In this document: positions 12,101-20,900 of the stretch, piece by piece
How the letters are laid out: every line of letters begins with the position of its first letter
How positions within the stretch are numbered: the stretch's first letter is position 1
From: Manihot esculenta
Lineage: Eukaryota; Streptophyta; Magnoliopsida; Malpighiales; Euphorbiaceae
DNA: 64,000 nt
Assembly: GCF_001659605.2 (NCBI RefSeq)
Contig: NC_035170.2
Coordinates: forward strand, 7,757,001 to 7,821,000
Direction: 5' to 3'
Position numbers and translations under genes: made by a program
Notes under the pieces: model-generated
What the model was told of the DNA's origin: nothing
What the model saw: the letters and a program-made list of their open reading frames with translations, nothing else
The model's database searches: none

Positions 12101-14744
12101 TGATGAACAAGGTCTTCAAAGATCAGATCGGCAGAAATGTAGAGGTGTATGTAGATGATATGGTGGTCAAAAGCCCCACTTTCTAGCAGCATATGATAGA
12201 TCTGAGGGAGGTATTTGATGTGTTAGAACAGTATAGAATGAGGCTGAACCCAGCAAAGTGTGCTTTCTTCATCAGAGGAGGAAAGTTCCTGGGATACATG
12301 GTGAGTGGGAAAGGCATCGAGCCCAATCTAGAGAAAATAAAAGCTATATTGAATATGCCAGAGCCAACCTGTGTAAGGGATGTTCAGAGACTAACTGGGA
12401 GAGTAGTGGCGTTAAATCGCTTTATGTCCAGGTCGGCAGAGAAATGCTTGCCATTCTTTAAGAAGTTGAGGAAGGTACCAAACTTTGAATGGACAAAAGA
12501 CTGCCGAGAGGCTTTCGAAGAGCTTAAAGGCTACCTCAGCTCCCCCCATGTACTCAGTAGCCCCTTGGAAGGAGAGGAACTTTTGATATACTTGGCAGCC
12601 TCTGAACAAGCGATCAGTGCAGTATTAGTAAGGGTAGATGAAGGAGAACAAAAGCCGGTATTTTACGTCAGCAAGGTACTTAAGGGTGCCGAGACCAGAT
12701 ACCTGAACATTGAAAAGGTGGCGTATGCTCTGTTGCTAGCAGTCCGAAAGTTTAGGGTCTATCTGGAAAGCCATCAAGGTATAGTGATGACGGACCAACC
12801 TCTGAAGAAGGTTCTGCGCAGGCCAGAAACATCAGGTCGGATGCTCATTTGGTCCATGGAAATTAGCCCTTACTACCTAGAATATCGACCTCGGACCTCT
12901 ATAAAATCTCAGGCCCTTGCTGACTTCATAGCGGAATGCTCGTTCAACGAGGAATAAGGAGAGTCATCTTCTGAAGCGTCGGGGAGTGGGAGAAAAGAAG
13001 AGCCTCTCCAAGAATTTGACTGGAAGTTGTATGTAGACGGGGCATCAAGCGCCGGGGGCAGTGGCGCCGGGATAATACTTAAAGGACCTGGAGAGTTTAA
13101 GGTCTGCTACGCCCTATGCCTGGAATTCAAGGCCTCCAATAACGTGGCAGAGTATGAAGCTTTAATAAATGGGATGCTGGTGGCAATGGAGGTAGGGGTA
13201 ACCGACCTCGAAGTGAATAGTGACTCCCAGCTGGTGATCAATCAGGTAACTGGCGTATATCAGGCCAAAGATCCAACCATGCAGGATTATTTAGCAAAGG
13301 TAAAAGCCATAGAAGCCGAACTCAAGGGACGGGGAACCATCGTCAAATACCAAAGAATACCTCGAAAGATAAATGAGGAAGCAGACCTACTTAGTCGGTT
13401 GTCTAAAGAAGAATTAGAACAGCTCCCTGACGAAGTATACATACAGTATGTCAACACACCTGCTTTTAATAAAACAGCCACTGTGTTGCAGGTAGAACAA
13501 GGCCAGACCTGGATGACCCCATAACTGGAGTATCTGGAAAAAGGAAAGCTCCCTGAAGACAAGGATGAAGTAAGAAAGATAGCAGCTCGAGCCACTAACT
13601 ACCAAGCAGTAAGGGGGACATTATATAGAAGAGGGAAGTCCAGCCCTTGGCTCCGGTGTGTAAGCCTGGAGGAGGCAATGAAGGTGATGGAAGAAATACA
13701 CAGAGGAATATGCGGAGCTCACGAAGGGGCAGGAACATTGGCTAATAAAATATTCAGGCAAGGATACTACTGGCCCACTGCCAAAAAAGAGGCAGAAGAG
13801 TTCGTCCGGAAATGCGATGTATGCCAGAGGTTTGCTAACGCCATCAATATCCCGGCCACTCCTCAATCCAGCATATCCAGCCCGTGGCCGTTCTCACAAT
13901 GGGGAATAGACATCTTAGGGCCCTTTCCCAAGACCACGGGGCAGAGAAAATTCGTGGTGGTGGCTGTGGAGTACTTCTCAAAATGGCCAGAGGTGGAGGC
14001 AATTCCTACAATCACAGCCCGCCAGATGATAGATTTCGTATGGGGGCACATCATCTGCAGATTTGGCATACCTAGGGTGCTCGTTTCAGACAACGACAGG
14101 CAATTTGACTGCAACGCCTTCAAAGCATTTACGGCCAACATGGGCATATGGCACAAGTTCTCCTTAGTGGTCCATCCTCAGACCAACGGCCAAACAGAGG
14201 TCACCAACAGAGCTATCCTCCAGGGATTGAAGAAATGGCTGGATGGGGCAAAGGCGAACTGGGCGGAAGAGCTCAACAGCATCCTGTGGGCACTCTGAAC
14301 TACCCCCAGAACGTCCACTAAGAAAACGCCCTTTGCACTCGATTTTGGCACAGAGGCCGTAGTCCCAGTCGAGCTGCAAATCCCCACTCATCGAGTCCAA
14401 TTTGCTAACGAGAGCACTAACGATGACAAGTTGAGGAGCAACCTGGATGCCCTCGAAGAGGTTAGGGAGGAAGCCTAAGTCCGAACTGCCGCTTACCAAC
14501 ATCGAGCAGCTCGCTACTACAACCAAAGGGTTAGGGAAAGAAGCCTAAAGGTGGGAGACCTAGCCCTGAGAAACCTGGAGGCTACGGGAAAGAGAGTGGC
14601 AGTAGGTAAGTTAGCACCGACCTGGGAAGGCCCTTCAGAGCAGCAAAAGTGGTCAGGCCAGGAGTATACCGAATTGAAGATATGCAGGGAAACCCTGAGC
14701 CCCATGCCTGGAATATCCAGCACTTGAAAAGGTACTTCCCTTGA
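9112..14744 (+). pseudogene. Element A gag-pol remnant with dual RNase H
   Basis: Broken polyprotein. Gag: the PF03732-like core (ARAWFNSLEA, then FISRFIAG) spans about 9850-10270; a CHHC-like knuckle (CQYHRTHDHDTNNC) lies near 10600. The protease has DDGSKVNLLP near 11030. RT runs about 11750-12190, with MCIDFTDLNQACPKD and YVDDMVVKS. A first RNase H follows at 12550-12950. A second RNase H (LYVDGASSAGGSGAG, NVAEYEALI, SDSQLVINQ) lies at 13027-13400. Integrase has an HHCC finger near 13690-13840, GIDILGPF and SDNDRQF, and ends LKRYFP at 14744. Breaks: a frameshift near 9500-9580, a stop at 9980, an 8-bp duplication frameshift near 11750, stops at 12184, 12955, 13522, 14296 and 14476, and a frameshift near 14630. 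The start at 9112 lies after the primer site. It cannot make an intact protein. Confidence 0.85.
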
Positions 14745-14891
14745 GGTATCGTTAAATGCAAAAGACCTATTGTATTTTAAAAGCATGGTAATAAAACAGG
14801 CGATGCTTATCGTCTCAATTCATTATTTGTCTCTACTCACATTGCTTTCATGAAAGAAACAAAAGGGAAAAATGAAACAGGCATAAATACC

Positions 14892-15183
14892 CAAGACCTC
14901 AGTTAGGCACAAAACCAGCTGAGATGACGAAGCGACAGTAAGGCCAATGAGCCTGAATCTTGCCCAAGACCTCAGTTAGGCACAAAACCAGCTGAGATGA
15001 TGAAGCGACAGTAAGGCTAATGAGCCTGAATCTTGCCCAATACCTCAGTTAGGCACAAAACCAGCTGAGAGGACGAAGCGACAGTAAGGCCAATGAGCCT
15101 GAATCTTGCCCAAGACCTCAGTTAGGCACAAAACCAGCTGAGATGACGAAGCGACAGTAAGGCCAATGAGCCTGAATCTTGCG
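14892..15183 (+). repeat. Four-copy 73-bp tandem repeat in element A
   Basis: Exact 73-bp period, with copies starting at 14892, 14965, 15038 and 15111. Each unit opens CAAGACCTCAGTTAGGCAC and holds CGACAGTAAGG. Copies differ at a few bases. The array lies between the pol stop and the 3' part of the element, a usual place for such arrays in Tat elements. Confidence 0.9.
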
Positions 15184-15194
15184 CAAGACCCCAT

Positions 15195-15580
15195 AAAGGA
15201 GCAAAAACGGCCGCGGGATCAACAAGATCTCCCCGGAGCAAAAACGGCCAGGATCCTGTAAGATCTCCTGGAGCAAAAACGGCCAGGATCCCGTAAGATC
15301 TCCTGGAGCAAAAACGGTCGGCAGGATCAACAAGATCTCTCCGGAGCAAAAACGGCCAGGATTCCGTAAGATCTTCTGGAGCAAAAACGGCCGGCGGGAT
15401 CAACAAGATCTCCCCGAAGCAAAAACGGCCAGGATCCCATAAGATCTCCTGGAGCAAAAGTGGCCGACGGGATCAACAAGATCTCCCTGGAGCAAAAACG
15501 GCCAGGATCCCACAAGATCTCCCCGGAGCAAAAATGGCCGGCGGGATCAACAAGATCTCCTCGGAACAAAAATGACCTGG
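15195..15580 (+). repeat. About ten copies of a 36-37-bp repeat in element A
   Basis: Units share AAGATCTCC, GGAGCAAAAACGGCC and GGATC. Two subtypes mix: one with GGGATCAACAAGATCTCC, the other with GGATCCCGTAAGATCTCC. This suggests a higher-order dimer of about 73 bp, close to the period of the preceding array. Open frames read through it on the minus strand are repeat translations, not genes. Confidence 0.85.
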
Positions 15581-15589
15581 AGCCCTGAA

Positions 15590-16865
15590 ACACAGCCCGT
15601 ATGAGGCTCGTCAAGAAAGCAAGAAATTAAGCGCTGACTTCACAAAAAAGAAGGAGAATTTTCGAACTCATGAGCCCGTCACACAAACAACGCAAAAGCT
15701 GTAGCACAAAAATCCAAGCAAATAACAAAAACCCGAGCTCCTTAATCCGCTGAACGGACGAACTCACGACAAAAGCAAATGATCCCACCCACAACTCGGA
15801 TTAACTCACAATAATCAAACGCTTAGCAAAAATGACCCTGGGAGAGGCAAACGACAACACAGCTGAACTCCCCCTCCCAGTGGGGCATACAGCCCACACT
15901 GCCCCAACTGACAAAGGATAACCTCAAAGGAGACCAGATACCCGAACTCATTACCAGACAGAGAGGTAAAATTGTCTAAAATAAAGCAGCGCCATTCCAA
16001 ATGAAGTTTAGGGATTTACCCCCTCACCACTCACGTCATAAATGCTGAGGAGGTAAAAGGGGCAACTCGAGGAGAAATCCAAGGGCATGAGCAGATGAGA
16101 CCCCAGTTTCAGCTCTTATCAAATTGGAACTAAGGACAAAAAGGCCAGCCCTGCTTATCACCTTCAAAGGTACGTGATCTGACCTATTACCATTAAATAA
16201 AGGTTGTATGCCCGAGCTCATAATAACGAAGTAATAAGAGAAAAATGAGGATGTCCTTGCAAGAATCATAAGAACTTGCAGGTCGAGAGTCCAGTCCCAT
16301 GTTAAAAGCAGAGCTCATGGGTAAGGATAGTCCAGCTCGGAAAGAGCTTACAGATAAGAATGCCTTAGCAAAATAGATGAGTCTATAAGCCAAAGGTTCA
16401 ATCAATTAATAGAATTTTAGTTCTGAAGAGTTTTTAAGCAAAAAGAAGAAAACAAGCAAAATAAATAAAAATGAAATTTCATTCAAAGAAAAAGAAGAGT
16501 TTTAGTCTAATCACCCACACTACTGAAGGAAAAACCGTCCTCAAAGGACTTACATGCCTAGGTACATTATCATCTACATGACTATCACCTACACTATTAT
16601 TTTAGCTTTCAATGAATCCTTACAGTTCGGAAGATGAGCTTCACGAGTCTGTGGGATTCCCCTATTCTTTTTTAGCTCGGCAGACTCCCTATACTCCTTT
16701 AGACGCTCCCTACATTCCAGCTGAACTCTGCCTCTATATTATAGGAGAACTGAGCAAGTTGATATCCATGAGCATCCCTCACTGTTCCGTCATATGCTGT
16801 GTGTATATCACGCATGAAAAACATAAGTCTTCAAGTTAAAATCCCAAGAAGATCAGCCTTGTCGA
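15590..16865 (+). other. Non-coding 3' interior of element A
   Basis: About 1.3 kb with no recognisable domain on either strand. It holds several AGCTC-rich stretches and an open frame at 16612-16839 that has no family motif. It probably belongs to the element's 3' spacer. Confidence 0.5.
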
Positions 16866-17525
16866 CTGGTTACTGAATGAACAAAACATTCCACGGGAAA
16901 ATTGACGAGGCATTCGGAAGAGCAATGGAACAAGTGAATGTTGCAAACCTACACACATACTATGTTGGACTAATTTTAGCAGGTTACCCTGGCTTCCTGA
17001 TTTAAACATAGCCGTTGATGCATTGTCCTCACTTCCATATATGTAAGCTAAACTCTGAATATCACGGAACACATGCTTGAAAGCATCAACAGAAGCTCGG
17101 TTGAGTGCAGCAAATCTCTGTCCCTCATAGCACAAACGCCCTATATCGAAATCCTGACACGAGCCCGCCACGAGCCGCTTTATGTTACATGTGTGAACTG
17201 CATCTTGTATTCCACAATAAATCTCAGAAACCATGTTATCCCATGAGTTTGAGTCAGGAGCAGACGTCAAGGGCACCACGGGAACTTTCTCCTTCTTCCC
17301 GAGAGGAAGAAAGGCAAGAGTCGGTACTTTAGAAGCCCAAGACTTCTTTGGAACGCGAACCAAGACGAGCACTTCGGTAGAGAGGGGGCGCTTGCCCCCG
17401 ACCTTCTCCGCTACACCCCCATCATCTACAAAGCTGAGTCCCTTATCCTTGGCAGTCGGGCTGACCTTGGAAAAGACCCCATGGAGATTCCTTGCAAAGG
17501 CGATCTCAGCCTTGCTTACAAGGGT
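16866..17525 (-). pseudogene. Antisense ORF of element A with captured Pol IV/V largest-subunit fragment
   Basis: An open frame runs on the minus strand from 17525 through at least 16836. Its first part (to about 17253) is charged and Pro/Val-rich (RVPKKSWASK, LPLGKKEKVPVVPL) and looks like transposon antisense-ORF sequence. From about 17252 to 16866 it reads like part of the largest subunit of a plant nuclear RNA polymerase: AFKHVFRDIQ, then MFKSGSQGNLLKLVQHS, GLQHSLVP and MPRQFS. The GSxGNLLKLVQxS...PRQ pattern belongs to the Rpb1 domain 4 (funnel) region of NRPD1/NRPE1, the Pol IV and Pol V subunits that drive RNA-directed DNA methylation. About 130 codons are uninterrupted, then similarity stops. 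It lacks every catalytic motif, so it is a captured exon piece, not a polymerase gene. Pol IV versus Pol V cannot be settled here. Confidence 0.7.
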
Positions 17526-18334
17526 TGTAACAACCCGAAAATCGGACCGCTACCGGCGCTAGGATCCAGATCGACATAAGGTCGCCGGGACCCGTAGCAA
17601 GCCAAACATACATCCTGTGAACCTGTCAAATCCCATACATGATCATACATATGCATAAAAAAATTTTAAACTTTTCTCATTCCATTCACCAAACTCAACC
17701 TGTGCATGCACATCTTATAACCATATTCATCAACCCCACATTGGAGTCCTCAACAATGCTCCAATGGGGTAACATACATACATTAAGTTTGGTTGAACAT
17801 AAACATTATAAAACATAGATCATGTATATAAACGGGATTAACCAAACATACTATGGTCAAGCACATTTCTAATCCTCAACATCAATATTACATAACATAA
17901 CTATTCTTAATCTTACATTCTTTTACAATTTTATCATGTCCACATCTAACTATTACAAAACACTTGACTTTATACTTCTTGACTTCCTGGTCTAGCCCGT
18001 ACCTGCAAACCTGGGGGATATAGGGAAAGGGGTGAGCTACTAGAGCCCAGTGAGCAGAATAATAAAACATTTATATCATATATTAAAATCTCATGCTTTC
18101 ATGGAATGCAACACATCACAAACAAATCACATCAAGGATGGTGTTGTCACCAATAGTCCTCTACATTCCAAAGTGCCGGGACGTAGAATGGGTCAACCGG
18201 TCTTTCTCTTAAACATAGCATATCATAACATTCCAATGTGCCGGGACGTAGAATGGGTCAACCGGTCTTTCTCTTACATAGTGCCGGGACATAGAATGGG
18301 TCAACCGGACTTCCATACCATACCATACCGTATC
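17526..18334 (-). repeat. Minus-strand Tekay-type LTR fragment
   Basis: It starts TGTAACAACCCGAAAATCGG and closely follows the first 0.8 kb of the left LTR of element C (50126 onward), so it is the 3' part of an LTR lying on the minus strand. It includes a copy-reduced version of the GTGCCGGGACGTAGAATGGG minisatellite (18170-18310). Element B begins inside it at 18335. Confidence 0.8.
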
Positions 18335-18678
18335 TGTAATACCCGGCTAGACTCCGGTATCGGAATTCCTATCGTCCGGTGGAATCTCGGATGTTGGAGA
18401 CCTCTAAAAAGGTAAAACCATGTTTTCACAAAATGTTTTAATGTGTTTTATGGTTTTAAGCAAGTTGGAATTGAGTTTTTGCATGAAAATGATCTTGGAG
18501 GAAAACCCAGGTTCGGCCGCCGAACCTCAAGTTCGACCGCCGAACATGCATGCATTTCGGGTGTGCCTTAGGTAAGTGAGGGAAGTTCAGGTTCGGCCGC
18601 CGAACCTCAAGTTCGGCCGCCGAACATGGCATGCATGCGGAGGCACGTTCGGCCCCCGAACGTGGCCTGGCCAGCCAC

Positions 18679-18685
18679 TATAAAA
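18679..18685 (+). promoter_or_regulatory. TATA box of element B LTR
   Basis: TATAAAA followed by GGGTCCCTTAGCC. The same box and context recur in F (30453-30459 and 38133-38139), E (29196-29202 and 43941-43947), H (26514-26520, TATAAAG) and, reversed, in C (52068-52074 and 59738-59744). Confidence 0.7.
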
Positions 18686-19786
18686 GGGTCCCTTAGCCGA
18701 AATGGGCGAGCTTTTCTCCCCATTTTCGGCCAAGGTGAGTTCTCCGCCACCCCTCACCGATCTTGAGTTCCTTCCTTCGAATCTTGCACGATTTTCATTA
18801 GTTTTACCTTTGTTTTGAAGATTTTGAACATTTGATCAAGTTTTGGAGCTTTGAGGTTCAAGAACTCAAATCTCTCCTATCTCCAAGTTTAGGTCGTCTC
18901 TCTCTCTATCTTCAAGAGGTAAGAGCCGATCTTAAGCTCATGGCATGTTTTAAGTAAGTTTTAAGTAGATTTATGGGGTAGAAATGCATGTTTAGGTTTA
19001 TATGAGTTTTTGAGTTAATGTTGTGATTTTGAACAATGTGACTTGGATTTGTGTTGTTTGATGTGTTGTAGTTGGGGTTTAAGGTAGTTTGAGACCCCTA
19101 GGAGCTTGTATGCATGTTTTGGTTGAGCTAAATGCATGATGGTATGAGTTAGAGGCATTTGTGCATGTTTGAACCAAGTTTCTGCCCTTTGGGAGAAACC
19201 AGGTTCGGCAGCCGAAAGGACTTTCGGCCACCGAACCCTCTTGTGGAGGCAACATTCGGCTGCCGAAGCTTGCCCCCGAAAGAGGACTTTCGCCTCTGTC
19301 TGGGAGTTTCGGCCGTCGAAGGTACCGCCGAACCTGCCTGACTTTCGGCTCTGGAGGGACTTTCGGCCGCTGAACCTGCCGCCGAAAGTGCCCTGTTCAG
19401 CCTTCCTTTACATGTTTTTGCATGATTGTTTTGAGATGTTTTAGGGGGTTTTTGGGGAGTAGTTTATAGTTATGTTTATGTATGTTTGGTCCCTCATTTG
19501 AGTCCACCTGTGTAGGTTCGGACCCGAGGAATCGAGGACCCCAGCAGTGAGTCAGTCACTTCAGAGTCAGTAGAGCTTCAGCCAGAGGTGAGTGGAAAAA
19601 CTCTTATGCTTTTAAAATAAATAAATCAGTTTTAGCATTATTCACGCATCATGAATGCCATGAGATATAATAGGGTGTTTGCATTAGACTCACGAATATG
19701 TTGCATTGCATAATATGTTTGATGATGTGGATGAATGTTGAATGATCCTTTAGTCCCCATATGCTATGATGATGATGATACGGTAC

Positions 19787-20005
19787 GGAAGACCAGTGAG
19801 GCCCATTCTACGCCCCTGGCACTATGTAAGAGAAAGACTAGTGAGGCCCATTCTACGCCCCTGGCACAGTTGGACCATGTTATGCTATGTTATGTAAGAG
19901 AAAGACCAGTGAGGCCCATTCTACGCCCCTGGCACAGTTGGACCATGTTATGCTATGTTATGTAAGAGAAAGACCAGTGAGGCCCATTCTACGCCCCTGG
20001 CACAG
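19787..20005 (+). repeat. LTR minisatellite, element B
   Basis: Four copies of a unit holding AGACCAGTGAGGCCCATTCT and ACGCCCCTGGCAC; copies 3 and 4 share the spacer CAGTTGGACCATGTTATGC. ACCAG and CTGG parts can pair across each unit. Confidence 0.85.
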
Positions 20006-20643
20006 TTGGACCATGTAGGGGACCATTGGTGACAAATTCATCCTTGATGTGATTAGCTGTGATGTGATGCATTTCATGTTATCATATGTTTTAAATGTTT
20101 TATTATTCTGCTCACTGGGCTCTTGTAGCTCACCCCTCTCCCTTAACCCCCAGGCTTGCAGGTACAGGGTAGACCAGGAGGTCAGCAAGAGTATTGAAGT
20201 CTTGTGTATGTAATAGCTAGAATGTGGACATGGAAAATTGTATAATGATGTATAGATATGTAATGTAATGATATTGAGGTTTAGAAGTGTGCTTGACCAT
20301 AGTTTATTGTAATCCCTTTGTTTATATACACGATCTTAATGTTTATGGATGAGTATGTTTGACCGACTCAACGCATGTTATGTCGCCCATTGAGGGCATT
20401 GATGAGATCCCACAGAGGGGTCAATGTTTATGTTTATGATTATGTTCAGAGCATGCACAGGTTGAGGTTGGTACATGAGTATATGAATGAAAGAATAGTT
20501 TTAATTTTTATGTATGTTGTGGATCATGTATGGGATTAAACAGGTTTACAGGTTGCATGTTAGGCTTGCTACGGGTCCCGACGGCCTTAAGCCGATCTGG
20601 ATCTTAGCGCCGGTAGCGATCCGATTTTCGGGTCGTTACAAAA

Positions 20644-20655
20644 TGGTATCAAAGC
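20644..20655 (+). other. Primer-binding site of element B
   Basis: TGGTATCAAAGC just after the LTR. It differs by one base from the initiator tRNA-Met complement TGGTATCAGAGC found in E and F. Confidence 0.8.
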
Positions 20656-20900
20656 CCTAGGTTCATATGGTCGGACCTAGAGTGTCAGGCTCATAGGTGT
20701 TATAGAAGGTCAAGCACAATAGGAAGATCATGTCCACTAGGATAGGATGTGGAGTCCTGTCTTGTTTGATGATGTGAAATGCCATGATTTTATACATGTG
20801 CATTAATGCTATGATATGTATGTGATGAGGGTTCATGTGTGCCCACATGAACCATATGATGCTAATGTTTGCTTGTTATGTGCTATTTTTCAGAAACAGG

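Larger units (their letters stand above)
8536..17525 (+). mobile_element. Element A: Tat-lineage Ty3/gypsy retrotransposon, 3' end missing
   Basis: Order: 5' LTR, TGGCGCC primer site, gag, protease, RT-RNase H, second RNase H, integrase, tandem repeats and an antisense ORF. This layout, with a second (archaeal-type) RNase H and an antisense ORF in the 3' region, fits the Tat/Retand group of plant Ty3 elements. No chromodomain is seen. The element stops at 17525, where a minus-strand LTR of another family starts. I found no matching 3' LTR in the window, so the 3' end was deleted or displaced. Confidence 0.8.
18335..20640 (+). repeat. 5' LTR of element B
   Basis: 2306 bp, TGTAATACCC to GGGTCGTTACA. 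It holds palindrome clusters of the form TTCGGCCGCCGAA (18512-18660 and 19201-19390), a TATA box at 18679-18685, a minisatellite at 19787-20005, and splice-site-like motifs. Confidence 0.9.

Noticed and set aside
14892..15580. Possible CRISPR-like array
   Set aside because: Units are contiguous with no unique spacers, lie inside a retrotransposon, and the genome is eukaryotic.
15118..15614. Minus-strand frames rich in GRFCSGEILL repeats
   Set aside because: They are translations of the 36-37-bp tandem array and have no independent coding signal.
16612..16839. Small plus-strand frame (75 codons) in element A spacer
   Set aside because: No family motif, no neighbouring exon, and it lies inside a transposon spacer.
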